From Rhodospirillales bacterium (lineage in GTDB: Bacteria; Pseudomonadota; Alphaproteobacteria; Rhodospirillales; JAPHRK01), in contig JAPHRK010000010.1 in assembly GCA_026196105.1 (NCBI GenBank), forward strand, positions 1 to 52,369: 52,369 bases of DNA. Reading direction: 5' to 3'. The position numbers were made by a program, and so were the translations under genes. The notes beneath the pieces were generated by a model. It did no database searches, had not been told where the DNA came from, and saw only the letters and a program-made list of their open reading frames with translations. Positions 17,395 through 25,915 of the stretch are shown in pieces. Numbering within the stretch: the first letter of the stretch is position 1; the number at the start of each line of letters is the position of its first letter.

Positions 17395-18090
17395 TTACCT
17401 GGCCTCCGCTTCTGCCACAGGAGTTTCAGGTGTTTCATCATCTGCGGCACGTCCTTCTAGCTTTTTCTCTAGAAGGTTTTTCCCTGCTAAAATAAACCCA
17501 AGAGCAATAAAGCCCCCCGGCGGCAAGACAAAGAGAAGAAAGCCTTTGTAATCGGGAATAATCACCGTTTCGAGAATTGAGAAAGGAGAACCAAGGAGCA
17601 GGGACGCATTAGCGAAAAGAGTTCCGCTTCCAAGAATTTCTCGAACAGCTCCAAGTAAGACCAAGCTAAAGGTAAAACCAAGCCCCATCATTATGCCATC
17701 AACAATTGACGGAAGGGCTTTTTCTTTCACCGCAAAAGATTCGGCACGCCCCAAAATAGCGCAGTTGGTCACAATCAAAGGGATGAACAGGCCTAAAACT
17801 TTGTAAAGCTCATGGAGCCAGGCATTCATCGCCATATCGACAAGAGTCACCACCGTGGCAATGATCAAAACAAAAGCAGGAATTCTAACTTCAGGTGTAA
17901 TGGCATTTCTAAGTAAAGAGACCGACAATCCTGTCGTCATCATAACCGCTGTGGTAGCTAAGCCCATGCCTAAGCCATTGGTCGCCGTTCCGGTTACAGC
18001 AAGGAGAGGGCAAAGAGCTAAAAGCTGAGCAAAGACAACATTATTGCTCCACAGCCCATCCGCCATAATCGTTTTATAGGGCGTACTCAT
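17395..18090 (-). CDS. rnfE: Rnf complex membrane subunit RnfE
   Basis: 231 residues with about six membrane helices. Family sequence NNVVFAQLLALCPLLAVTGTATNGLGMG near the N-terminus and VTNCAILGRAESFA centrally contain the Cys residues that in RnfA/RnfE bind an intramembrane [2Fe-2S] cluster. Transfers electrons across the membrane between ferredoxin-side and NADH-side modules. Overlaps rnfG by 4 bp. The Glu/Ala-rich C-terminal tail (about 215-231) is variable. Confidence 0.94.
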   Translation of the reverse strand: MSTPYKTIMADGLWSNNVVFAQLLALCPLLAVTGTATNGLGMGLATTAVMMTTGLSVSLLRNAITPEVRIPAFVLIIATVVTLVDMAMNAWLHELYKVLGLFIPLIVTNCAILGRAESFAVKEKALPSIVDGIMMGLGFTFSLVLLGAVREILGSGTLFANASLLLGSPFSILETVIIPDYKGFLLFVLPPGGFIALGFILAGKNLLEKKLEGRAADDETPETPVAEAEAR

Positions 18091-18731
18091 TGCTTCGCCT
18101 CCATTTTTTTCGGCGCTAAAAGCTTCACTTTATTTGAGTTAAAAAACTCTAACCCACGTTTAATCGTTGTGACAACAGTTCGCGGCGTTATGGTTGCACC
18201 GCTAAACTGATCAAACTGTCCGCCATCTTTTTTAACAGCCCATTTATCAGGGCTTGGATTTCCAAGAGACAGCCCGTTAAATTTTAAAATCCAATCGTCT
18301 TTTTTCTCTTCGATCTTATCACCCAGGCCTGGGGTCTCAGTATGAGAAAGCACACGAACACCGAGGAGTTTTCCATTGGCCTCTATGCCCATGATGACAG
18401 CGATTTCACCACCGTAGCCAAAGCCACTCATCCGATAAGCAACGGCCACAGTCTGCCCTTTGCGTTGGGCCTGATAAACCGTTATTGGATCTCCTGCTGG
18501 GTGGGGGATGCTTAGAGTGTCATCAAGGATATTATTGTCATGAAGATTTGGCGGAATAACCTGATTAATTGATGCCTTCAGGTCTTCAGCTTTCCGTTCC
18601 TGAATAGCGGCATATGTTCCCTCATTACCAAAAGCTAATAAGGCCGCTGCCGCCATAGCAAACCCGCCGAGCAAAATACCCTGAAACATTGCCCCTTCAC
18701 GTAAGATTGATTTTTTCCCGTCTGTACTCAT
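18087..18731 (-). CDS. rnfG: Rnf complex flavoprotein subunit RnfG
   Basis: 214 residues. One N-terminal membrane helix (about 15-35) anchors a periplasmic FMN_bind domain. The FMN attachment motif FSGATITPRTVV has Thr180 as the expected covalent phosphoester site, modified by ApbE (encoded ~5 kb upstream). SHTETPGLGDKIEEKKDDW is also a family hallmark. Overlaps rnfD and rnfE by 4 bp each. Confidence 0.94.
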   Translation of the reverse strand: MSTDGKKSILREGAMFQGILLGGFAMAAAALLAFGNEGTYAAIQERKAEDLKASINQVIPPNLHDNNILDDTLSIPHPAGDPITVYQAQRKGQTVAVAYRMSGFGYGGEIAVIMGIEANGKLLGVRVLSHTETPGLGDKIEEKKDDWILKFNGLSLGNPSPDKWAVKKDGGQFDQFSGATITPRTVVTTIKRGLEFFNSNKVKLLAPKKMEAKQ

Positions 18732-19807
18732 GATCCACCTTTTGGAGCAAGTGGATCACCTTTGATCGTCCGACCATAAACCCGAGGTTTGATATAACGG
18801 TCGATCAATGGTGTCATCGCATTCATCAAAAGCACAGCAAAGGCCATTCCTTCAGGATATGCTGTCCAGGTTCTAATGATATAAACTAACAAACCACAAC
18901 CAACACCAAAGAGAAGTTGACCCCGCTTGGTCACTGGGGAAGTGACCAAATCAGTCGCGATAAAAAAGGCACCAAGAACTGTTGCCCCTGAAACAAGATG
19001 GAAAAGGGCATCCGGATATTGGGCAGGGTTAATCAGGTTAAACAAAGTCGCCATAATCGCTATAGTCCCCAGCATAGCCACAGGGATATGCCAGGAAATT
19101 ACCCGTTTGATAATAAGGAATAAACCACCTACAAGAATCAAAGAAAAAGAAGTTTCTCCCATACTTCCAGAGGCATCCCCCAAGGTCATCGCAAAGAGGT
19201 CGTAATTGCCCTCAAGGGCTTGCTGTAAGGGAATTCCACGACTGAGTTCGGTCTTCACATGGCCTAAAACAGAAGCACTGGAAACCACATCTACGGAGTT
19301 AGCGAGCCCAAACGTGAAGGCAAGACTATCCATAAAACCTGGAGCCCCTGCTGTCCCTAAAGGACTTGGGGCAACAAAGGTCGTCATTTCTAAGGGGAAA
19401 GAAATCAATAAAGCAACACGGGCGACCATGGCGGGGTTAAAGACATTTTGCCCAATCCCACCAAATATCTGTTTACCGATTACAATCGCAATACCAGCCC
19501 CCAAAACACCAATCCACCAAGGGGCCCAAGGGGGAAGACTCATAGCGAGGAGCCAAGCGGTTAAAATGGCCGAACCATCGGTCAAAAACATCACGATCGG
19601 CTTGCGGGCAATCACAAGACACAAAGCTTCAATCATCAAGGCAGAGGCTATCGTGATAACAAAGAGATTTATGGCAGGCCAACCGAACAGATATAGATCG
19701 TAAGCCGTTGCCGGAACCAAAGCGACCATAACCAACACCATTGTTCTTTGAACGCTGGTCTTCTTATGGGCGTAGGGTCCCCCCTCAGTCGCACTCCGGT
19801 TAGGCAT
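18728..19807 (-). CDS. rnfD: Rnf complex membrane flavoprotein RnfD
   Basis: 359 residues, about ten membrane helices, NqrB/RnfD family (FGGIGQNVFNPAMVARVALLISFP; GAFFIATDLVTSPVTKRGQLLFG). The usual FMN-attachment box, (S/T)GAT followed by PL in most homologues, appears here as SSASVL at 176-181, so Ser179 replaces the modified Thr and Ser177 the Gly. ApbE can in principle use Ser, so the site may still be flavinylated. A separate SGAT occurs later in the C-terminal half, where homologues normally have SGG, and is probably not the attachment site. One-base overlap with rnfC. Confidence 0.92.
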   Translation of the reverse strand: MPNRSATEGGPYAHKKTSVQRTMVLVMVALVPATAYDLYLFGWPAINLFVITIASALMIEALCLVIARKPIVMFLTDGSAILTAWLLAMSLPPWAPWWIGVLGAGIAIVIGKQIFGGIGQNVFNPAMVARVALLISFPLEMTTFVAPSPLGTAGAPGFMDSLAFTFGLANSVDVVSSASVLGHVKTELSRGIPLQQALEGNYDLFAMTLGDASGSMGETSFSLILVGGLFLIIKRVISWHIPVAMLGTIAIMATLFNLINPAQYPDALFHLVSGATVLGAFFIATDLVTSPVTKRGQLLFGVGCGLLVYIIRTWTAYPEGMAFAVLLMNAMTPLIDRYIKPRVYGRTIKGDPLAPKGGS

Positions 19808-21345
19808 TAATTCACCTCCGGAGGAGATGAAGTCATCTCAGTCGAGGTCGCCTCTTGAGGAGCAGCAGTTGCTTCCTCGGCGGCTTTTGCCTCAGCCTGC
19901 GCTGCTGCTTTTGCGGCTTTTTCGGCCTTGCGTTTGGCAAGCATTTCTTTCTTCGCTCTCATTTGTTCCACTAAGCGAACCTCACGCTGTTCAGCAAGCT
20001 GTTTCGTAATTTCTTGTTTCCGCTGTTCCCCTTGGATGGCTTTCAAACGGCCTTTGGCATAGTTAAAATATTGAGTCAGAGGAATATAAGACGGACAAAC
20101 ATAGGCACAGGCCCCACAACTGACACAATCCATCAAACCAATATCAACTGCAGCATCCAGCTCTTCTTTGCGGATACGCGCAGCCATTTCCAAGGGAACC
20201 AAACCACAAGGACAAGCCGTGACACAGCTCCCACAGCGAATGCAGGGCATCTCATCTTGTTTTCTGGTTTCTTCTTTAGTCAGGGCCAAAACCCCGTTAG
20301 TCCCTTTAACGACAGGCGAACGGGTCGAGATCAAGGGTTGGCCCATCATGGGACCACCAATTAATATGCGATGTGCTTCTTGAGTTAACCCACCACAATA
20401 ATCAATAAGGCTTCCAACGGGTGTCCCGATAGGAACTAATAAATTTTTAGGTTCTTTGATAGCACCACCGCTGACCGTCACCACGCGGGTCATCAAAGGA
20501 TATCCATAACGAACGGCAACATGAACAGCGTAGGCTGTCGCAACGTTGTGAACGACCATTCCAATATCTGCAGTCAGTTTTCCTGATGGCGTTTCGACCC
20601 CAGTCACTACTTGGATTAAGTGCTTTTCTGCCCCCATTGGATAACGGGTCGGTATTCCGACAACCTTAACATCAGAATACCCTTTCGTTGCCTCCTTCAT
20701 CACCGACAAAGCATCTGGCTTGTTGGATTCAATGGCGATAATAACGTTTTCGACCCTGAGTGCTCGCGCAATAGTACGCGCGCCATCTAACACCCCATCT
20801 GCTTTTTCCTGCATCAGCCGGTCATCGCAAGTTAAGTAAGGCTCACATTCAGACCCATTGATCACAAGAGTTTTAAGTTGATGAGATTTACCCAGATAAA
20901 GCTTGATCGCAGAGGGGAAGGTGGCTCCCCCCATTCCAACAACACCACTAATTGCGACCCTATCGGAAATTTCTTCTGGGGTAGACTCAAATGGATTCAT
21001 AGGAGGAGGCATTTCACCCCATTCATCCTTGCCATCCGACTTCATGGTGATTGTCTGCCAAGGTAAACCTGAGGCATGGGGGGCGGGGAATTCGTGTATT
21101 CCTAAAATTGTTCCAGAGGTAGAAGCATGCACAGGTGCAGATATCATGCCCTTTGCGAGCGCAATCACCTGCCCCTTCTTCACCTTATCACCCGCGTTTA
21201 CTTCTGGTTCAGCTCTTGCGCCAATATGTTGCTGCAAGGGCATATGCAACATAGGAGGCATTGGAAGAACTTCGATCTCGTTCTTGCGCGTTAATCGTTT
21301 TTGGTATTCTGGATGGACACCGCCCCTAATCTTAAATAATTTCAT
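19807..21345 (-). CDS. rnfC: Rnf complex NADH-side iron-sulfur subunit RnfC
   Basis: 512 residues. Order: N-terminal RnfC domain (GGVHPEYQKRLT..), a lipoyl-like hammerhead (50-100), the FMN/NADH-binding NuoF-like core (GVVGMGGATFPSAIKL at 134-149; INGSECEPYLTCDD at 162-175), an SLBB segment, then two [4Fe-4S] motifs at Cys368/371/374/378 and Cys407/410/413/417. The tail is a Lys/Ala/Glu-rich helix (about 430-500). It is the electron entry or exit point for NADH. Starts three bases after rnfB. Confidence 0.95.
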   Translation of the reverse strand: MKLFKIRGGVHPEYQKRLTRKNEIEVLPMPPMLHMPLQQHIGARAEPEVNAGDKVKKGQVIALAKGMISAPVHASTSGTILGIHEFPAPHASGLPWQTITMKSDGKDEWGEMPPPMNPFESTPEEISDRVAISGVVGMGGATFPSAIKLYLGKSHQLKTLVINGSECEPYLTCDDRLMQEKADGVLDGARTIARALRVENVIIAIESNKPDALSVMKEATKGYSDVKVVGIPTRYPMGAEKHLIQVVTGVETPSGKLTADIGMVVHNVATAYAVHVAVRYGYPLMTRVVTVSGGAIKEPKNLLVPIGTPVGSLIDYCGGLTQEAHRILIGGPMMGQPLISTRSPVVKGTNGVLALTKEETRKQDEMPCIRCGSCVTACPCGLVPLEMAARIRKEELDAAVDIGLMDCVSCGACAYVCPSYIPLTQYFNYAKGRLKAIQGEQRKQEITKQLAEQREVRLVEQMRAKKEMLAKRKAEKAAKAAAQAEAKAAEEATAAPQEATSTEMTSSPPEVN

Positions 21346-21348
21346 AGG

Positions 21349-21888
21349 CTAAGCTGCGAGCCTCCGCTCTTTGGGCTTAGGCCAATGCCAAGTCTGGACC
21401 GTTGCTTCTAGGGGTTGCATGGTTATGCATTCAGTCGGGCAGATGTCGATGCATTTTTCACAGCTGGTACAAATTTCGCCAATCACTGTGTGAATTTGTT
21501 TTGGTGCACCGATGAAGGCATCCGTCGGGCATTGGGCAAAGCAACGGGTGCAGCCAATGCATAAATCTTCATTCACAAAAGCAACGGCAGGCTCTTTTTC
21601 TTCCATGGAAGTCAAGTCAACTTCAACACTGAGTTTTTTAGCTAAATCAGCAGCTAAGGCACGCCCACCTGGGGGACAAAGCGTAACGTCAGCCTTACCA
21701 TCAGCTAAAGCTTCAGCCGCTGGACCACATCCAGGGAAACCACATTGCCCACATTGGGAACCGGGAAGCATTTCTTCCACTTCAATAACCAGCGGATTGC
21801 CTTCTACCTTTAGGTATTTTGACGCAATACCAAGCAGTCCACCTAAAACAAGACCTAAGAGGGTCAAACTACCAATTGCTGTTAACAT
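21349..21888 (-). CDS. rnfB: Rnf complex ferredoxin-like subunit RnfB
   Basis: 179 residues. An N-terminal membrane helix (about 5-22) is followed by the Fe-S domain with Cys46/49/54/71 (SQCGQCGFPGC) and a 2[4Fe-4S] ferredoxin domain with Cys110/113/116/120 and Cys140/143/146/150. It is the probable docking site of soluble ferredoxin. Shorter than enterobacterial or clostridial homologues, with no extra ferredoxin repeats. The 18-base gap after rnfA carries a ribosome site. Confidence 0.95.
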   Translation of the reverse strand: MLTAIGSLTLLGLVLGGLLGIASKYLKVEGNPLVIEVEEMLPGSQCGQCGFPGCGPAAEALADGKADVTLCPPGGRALAADLAKKLSVEVDLTSMEEKEPAVAFVNEDLCIGCTRCFAQCPTDAFIGAPKQIHTVIGEICTSCEKCIDICPTECITMQPLEATVQTWHWPKPKERRLAA

Positions 21889-21906
21889 TAAGTTCTCTCC
21901 TCCCCC

Positions 21907-22497
21907 CTATTGAACCGACAAACCGGAAAAACCCATAAAGGCTAGCGACAGAAGTCCAGCAACGACAAAACCTATAGGAGCACCAGCAAATGACTCCGGA
22001 ACATCCGCAAAAGACAAACGCTCTCGCAGGCCTGCAAAGATAATCATCACTAAGGTGAAACCTAGGGCAGAGCCAACGCCATAAAGCAGGCTCTCAACAA
22101 ATGTATTCTTCTCCTGGATATTAAGCAGAGCGACACCTAAAACCGCACAGTTAGTGGTGATCAAAGGCAGGAAAATTCCTAAAACTTGATAGAGCACAGG
22201 AGAAATTTTCTTAACGGCCATTTCTGTGAACTGAACCACAGCAGCAATAACCAAAATGAATGTCAGAATACGTAAGAACTCAATGCCAAAGGGCTCTAAG
22301 AGAAAGCGCTCAAGCAGCCAACTAGACGCCGCAGAAAGGGTCAGCACAAAAGTGGTGGCAAGTCCCATCCCGATGGCTGTGTCTACCTTATTGGAAACGC
22401 CCATAAATGGACACAGGCCAAGAAACTTGACCAGCACCACGTTATTTACCAACGCTGTTCCTAAAATGATAAGGAGGTATTCCTGCATTTCACCCAA
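21907..22497 (-). CDS. rnfA: Rnf complex membrane subunit RnfA
   Basis: 196 residues, about six membrane helices. [30 protein letters not shown] and [13 protein letters not shown] are highly conserved and contain the Cys residues paired with those of RnfE for the intramembrane [2Fe-2S] cluster. First gene of rnfABCDGEH. A palindromic operator candidate lies ~115-160 bases upstream. Confidence 0.95.
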   Translation of the reverse strand: MGEMQEYLLIILGTALVNNVVLVKFLGLCPFMGVSNKVDTAIGMGLATTFVLTLSAASSWLLERFLLEPFGIEFLRILTFILVIAAVVQFTEMAVKKISPVLYQVLGIFLPLITTNCAVLGVALLNIQEKNTFVESLLYGVGSALGFTLVMIIFAGLRERLSFADVPESFAGAPIGFVVAGLLSLAFMGFSGLSVQ

Positions 22498-22611
22498 TCA
22501 ACTTCATCAAAAATTAAACTCATTATAAAAGCGGTTATTCGGTACCATTTTACCACTTTATGCAATCATTCAAACCATTTACTGCAAATATGCGCAATAT
22601 ATTGATATGAT

Positions 22612-22654
22612 AAAATTAGTTTGGTATCAAACGTTTTTGCGTCAAACTAATTTT
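22612..22654. promoter_or_regulatory. Inverted-repeat operator candidate upstream of rnfA
   Basis: AAAATTAGTTTG (22612-22623) and CAAACTAATTTT (22643-22654) are perfect 12-base arms around a 19-base spacer. Inside lies a second palindrome, GTTTGGTATCAAAC (22619-22632). The same GTTTKGTATCAAAC core followed by TAATTT recurs at 24581-24600 before rseC-apbE. The half-site resembles the TTGAT of FNR/CRP proteins, but no full FNR box is present, so the regulator is unknown. Confidence 0.6.
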
Positions 22655-22800
22655 GAAGCCCACCCCAAATTCAATATTTCTTTGTTTTACAACGAGCTAA
22701 CAATTCCCACATTGAGATATTATTTTCACATCTTCCCTTCTGTGTGCACTGGTAATACCACTGTTGATTTCTTTTGTAAACGTGCAGGAAGGATTTTTTG

Positions 22801-22878
22801 ATGAAAATTCAGGAAGCTCCAGAGTCTGTTTTACTTAAATACCACCCCTTAGCTAAGGGCAAACCCAAAAAACATTAG
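22801..22878 (+). CDS. Possible 25-residue peptide, divergent from rnfA
   Basis: ATG to TAG, 25 codons, beginning MKIQEAPESVLLKYHPLAKG and ending in a Lys-rich tail with a final His. A good ribosome site (AGGAAGG) lies eight bases before the ATG. The inverted repeat at 22612-22654 would lie in its promoter or leader. No family was recognised and there is no Cys or membrane segment. It could be a real microprotein linked to rnf control, or chance. Confidence 0.35.
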   Translation: MKIQEAPESVLLKYHPLAKGKPKKH

Positions 22879-22972
22879 AAATTACTTATATTTAGAGACG
22901 TTCCGACTTCTCAATCTTTTAATTATCAAAAATCAAAATTAAATGGATGGTTTATTATGAAACCTATGGTCC

Positions 22973-24010
22973 TTAAAGCGGGTCGCTTATAACCAGTTTT
23001 TTAGGCTCATCTTTTGCAAAAATTGTTCGATCTTTCATTGCAGGGTTGAGATAGACCGTTCCCTTTTCATCGACTAGCAGGACAAATTTTATTCCCATTT
23101 TTTTGGCGATCCTATGCCAATTTTCTGGCCCCGCAACAGTAAGAGCTGTAGCTGCGGCATCAGCCAAGCCTCCATCTTTATGAATAACGCTAGCAGAAAC
23201 AATATGGTTCACAGGCATTCCTGTCTCAGGATGGAGAATATGAGCATATTTAATTCCCTCATGCTCGCGGTAACGCTCATAGTTACCCGAGGTATAAAGG
23301 TTTTCATCTTCCCGCATTTCAACGGAGGCAATCACCCCCCAATTGACGGGATGACGGATACCTATCTTCCAGGGACGATCACCAGCACTACCAAGTGTGT
23401 TTAAATCTCCTCCAGCATTGACAACTGCGCTTTTGATCCCCATTTCCCGCAACCGATTGACTGCCCGGTCCAAGGCAACCCCTTTGGCAAATCCACCAAA
23501 ATCCATATGAACATTCTTATTGGTGCTAGAAACTAGGTTACCGCTTATTTGGATGTCATCCATGGAAGGGTGGGTTGTCGCCAGCGCTTTAATTTTATCT
23601 AAAGGCGGCAAAGAACCTTTGGGCAATTCATCTCTATGAAAACCCCAAGCACTTATCAAGGCACCGATTGCTGGATTAAACAAACCATCACTAATCCGAT
23701 AATGTTCTTTCGCCTGGACGATTAAAGGCAAAAGAAATGGCGACACAGCCATGGCCTCCCCTCGCGCTAAAGCTTGGTTAAGGTTCGTCAATTCTCCAGG
23801 TTTCCAGGCATGCCAATCTTTATGCATATGCTGGAATTCTTGATCAATCTCAGTGATAGCTTTTTGGGCGACCTCTTTTTCAACACCGCGAATAACAAAC
23901 TCGACCAAGGTTCCGAAAACATAAACGGTTTCTTTATGCTCCTGTGGCTTCTCACCGCACCCGGAGATGAAAACAAACAGGCCTAAAGCAAACGGCAGGA
24001 CTTTACCCAT
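22973..24010 (-). CDS. apbE: FAD:protein FMN transferase ApbE (lipoprotein)
   Basis: 345 residues counted from the ATG at 24010; a GTG one codon earlier is also possible. The signal peptide ends in lipobox ISGC, so it is a periplasmic lipoprotein. ApbE hallmarks are visible: MDFGGFAKGVALDRA (FAD/Mg site), VNAGGDLNTLG and HILHPETGMPV. It attaches FMN covalently to Thr/Ser of RnfG and RnfD. The start lies inside the last codons of rseC, giving strong coupling. Proximity to rnf and the shared operator support Rnf maturation as its job. Confidence 0.92.
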   Translation of the reverse strand: MGKVLPFALGLFVFISGCGEKPQEHKETVYVFGTLVEFVIRGVEKEVAQKAITEIDQEFQHMHKDWHAWKPGELTNLNQALARGEAMAVSPFLLPLIVQAKEHYRISDGLFNPAIGALISAWGFHRDELPKGSLPPLDKIKALATTHPSMDDIQISGNLVSSTNKNVHMDFGGFAKGVALDRAVNRLREMGIKSAVVNAGGDLNTLGSAGDRPWKIGIRHPVNWGVIASVEMREDENLYTSGNYERYREHEGIKYAHILHPETGMPVNHIVSASVIHKDGGLADAAATALTVAGPENWHRIAKKMGIKFVLLVDEKGTVYLNPAMKDRTIFAKDEPKKLVISDPL

Positions 24011-24524
24011 CACAATTTGTCTTCCCTTGAGCTATGACCGGGCTCAGCGCGGGGCGAAGAATCGTCGGTGTTGCCGAATTTAAGATATCACCACGGCTGG
24101 AAATCCGTTGAGCAAGAGCCAAGCCCCCTATCAACCCCAAAACAGCCCCACATGCGGCTCCCAAGTCTGAAGCCCCAAAGAACGAACTCCCGATTGCCCC
24201 CGCTAATGTCCCAGTGAGAGGAAGTAAATAAGCAATAGAAGCCATCTTCAAGATAACTTTCTGAGAAATTCCCACAACAAAAGCATCTCCAATTCGGGCA
24301 TCCATTGAATTTGGAACCGTAAAGTGAAGTTTCTTATTTCCAAACATACCAGCGAGAGCGGAGACACCACACCCTTTTGCCGAGGCACAAGATTCACAAG
24401 CGGATTTTCGAGCCGCGGCTAATACGGCCATATCCCCTTCCAGGGCGATGACAACAGCAACTGTCTCCACAGAGCTTTCATCTAAAGTAATGGGCTGGTT
24501 ATGGACGCTCAAAGTGAACCTCAA
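24003..24524 (-). CDS. rseC: RseC/MucC-family redox-associated membrane protein
   Basis: 173 residues. A short N-terminal domain carries the Cys motif SACESCASAKGCG (C-x2-C-x5-C), then two membrane helices (about 75-120) separated by a small loop. RseC proteins are linked to Rnf/Rsx complexes and to reduction of SoxR. It overlaps apbE and lies directly behind the GTTTTGTATCAAAC element. The long C-terminal tail has no recognised feature. Confidence 0.85.
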   Translation of the reverse strand: MRFTLSVHNQPITLDESSVETVAVVIALEGDMAVLAAARKSACESCASAKGCGVSALAGMFGNKKLHFTVPNSMDARIGDAFVVGISQKVILKMASIAYLLPLTGTLAGAIGSSFFGASDLGAACGAVLGLIGGLALAQRISSRGDILNSATPTILRPALSPVIAQGKTNCDG

Positions 24525-24580
24525 ATTACATAATAATTCTGCGCCTAGCTAAACAGGTTCCACAAGATTCGTCAAAAATT

Positions 24581-24600
24581 GTTTTGTATCAAACTAATTT
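24581..24600. promoter_or_regulatory. Operator-like element shared with the rnf promoter
   Basis: GTTTTGTATCAAACTAATTT matches GTTTGGTATCAAAC plus the TAATTT flank found upstream of rnfA with one substitution in the 14-base core. It lies in the 150-base divergent region between rseC-apbE (minus) and the unknown gene at 24675 (plus), so it could regulate either or both. Confidence 0.55.
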
Positions 24601-24674
24601 CTGGTAAGCCGAAGCTGTTGACATCGTTCTAGCCTTCCCTTAGAGCAAGTCTAACTTAATTTTTAAAAATTGAA

Positions 24675-25643
24675 GTGGCGAGCGACATGACTACTCCATC
24701 TCTGAACATGGAAGCATTAACCCAAGCCTGTAATTCTACCGTCCCAGGACAGGACATTACGCCCCTTCTCGAAGCAATAAATAATACGATTCCTGGTTAT
24801 GAATTTCATCTGACTTTTACAGAAAAAGACTGGTACCGCGTTGGGGGAATCGTCACTACTGATGGCGAAAGAATAGCTGAGAATCTTGAAGAGTGGGTAG
24901 AAGTGACTACGGATGGCAACGTCATGGACCTAGTCGCTGAATATGGTGATGAAAGTTATTGCGCCACGGCCCTCTCTGGCAAAACCCATTTCTTAAGCGC
25001 GCCAACAGGCGATAAGGATTTAGAGTTTTTGCAAATTGAAGTCGAGGAAGTTCAAGAAACTATGGATCGAGAGTTATTTGATCCAAATAACATTCCTGAC
25101 ACCCTCGAAGATATTATCGACCCTCTTAATTTTATTGAGATAGAACATAAACCTATTTCCTCACCAAAATATATTTTCAAAAATGCGATTTGTTTTTCTG
25201 ACATAACGACGGAGCTCACTTCGGAATACAGTGGAGATCCAAGATTCAAACGTTTTCTTGAAGAATGGGAGCGCAGCAGCGCAGGAAAAAATACAGAATT
25301 TTATAAACATTGGGCGATAGAGATTCTACCGATTCTTCGTGATGTTGGGGAACATCGCCATGAAGTTAAACTCTTCTCTCCTCATGCAGACGCCATTCAC
25401 GCCTATGACATGAGCGGAATGAGCAAAAGCGGACCAATTGTTCAGATGCTCAACAGCCTGGATAAAGAATCCGGTTTTCCAATGGCTTGGTACTTCCTAA
25501 TGTTAACAAAGAAATTCATGTCCTATGCCATGGTAAAATCCATCAATGAAGAAATCAGATGGTCTCGTGAGGATTTTGCTTTCTTAGCTGACAAAGATCG
25601 TCAACTTCTAGAGAATTGGGTTGAAGACCCTTACAATCTCTAA
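24675..25643 (+). CDS. Uncharacterised soluble protein, divergent from rseC-apbE
   Basis: 322 residues from a GTG start, or 318 from the ATG at 24687; neither has a strong ribosome site. No signal peptide, membrane segment or known motif was found. The protein is acidic and Trp/Tyr-rich, with a beta-rich N-terminal half (EFHLTFTEKDWYRVGGIVTTDGERIAENLEEWVEV) and a helical C-terminal half (ENWVEDPYNL at the end). Conserved-looking His-rich stretches (DVGEHRHEVKLFSPHADAIHAYD) could bind metal. It shares its promoter region with rseC-apbE and so may belong to the same regulon. I do not recognise the family. Confidence 0.7.
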   Translation: MASDMTTPSLNMEALTQACNSTVPGQDITPLLEAINNTIPGYEFHLTFTEKDWYRVGGIVTTDGERIAENLEEWVEVTTDGNVMDLVAEYGDESYCATALSGKTHFLSAPTGDKDLEFLQIEVEEVQETMDRELFDPNNIPDTLEDIIDPLNFIEIEHKPISSPKYIFKNAICFSDITTELTSEYSGDPRFKRFLEEWERSSAGKNTEFYKHWAIEILPILRDVGEHRHEVKLFSPHADAIHAYDMSGMSKSGPIVQMLNSLDKESGFPMAWYFLMLTKKFMSYAMVKSINEEIRWSREDFAFLADKDRQLLENWVEDPYNL

Positions 25644-25822
25644 CCATAAGCAATGATAGCCCCCTAAGATACAAAAAGAAGGCCCCGCCGTCATTTGGGG
25701 GGACGGCGGGGCAATTCTCGACAGTAAGACTAGGGATAAAATCGTGTCATTTAGCATGATCATTCATTACCCATCCTCCCCTTCAATGGAAATATTATTA
25801 TTCTTTGCGAGAGTGGCTTTAT

Positions 25823-25915
25823 AAAAAAAAGAAAGAGCTTTTTTCTTTTATTTTATTCCAAATGCGGTCTAAACCGCTGTTTGGAATAAGTCTCGGCTAG
25901 ACTTATTGCTCTTTC
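25823..25915 (-). terminator. Complex minus-strand terminator with competing hairpins
   Basis: GAAAGAGC (25831-25838) pairs with GCTCTTTC (25908-25915). On the minus strand the closing arm is followed at once by eight T. Inside, TTATTCCAAA (25853-25862) pairs with TTTGGAATAA (25880-25889), while AATAAGTC (25885-25892) pairs with GACTTATT (25900-25907). The two inner stems share 25885-25889 and cannot both form fully. It may simply end the mcp-yhhN-like transcript, or act as a switch. Confidence 0.5.

Larger units (their letters stand above)
22498..22972. other. Regulatory gap between rnfA and apbE
   Basis: A 475-base gap containing the large inverted repeat at 22612-22654 and a possible 25-codon gene at 22801-22878 on the plus strand, both annotated separately. 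The minus-strand apbE gene ends at 22973, so the gap should hold its terminator and the rnf promoter; no clear intrinsic terminator was seen. Confidence 0.5.

Noticed and set aside
22607-22801. 64-codon plus-strand ORF over the rnf inverted repeat
   Set aside because: It begins inside the palindrome without a ribosome site, and the sequence looks like AT-rich non-coding DNA.
22612-24600. FNR box at the rnf and rseC promoters
   Set aside because: Only one TTGAT-like half-site is present in each copy; the second half does not fit TTGAT-N4-ATCAA.
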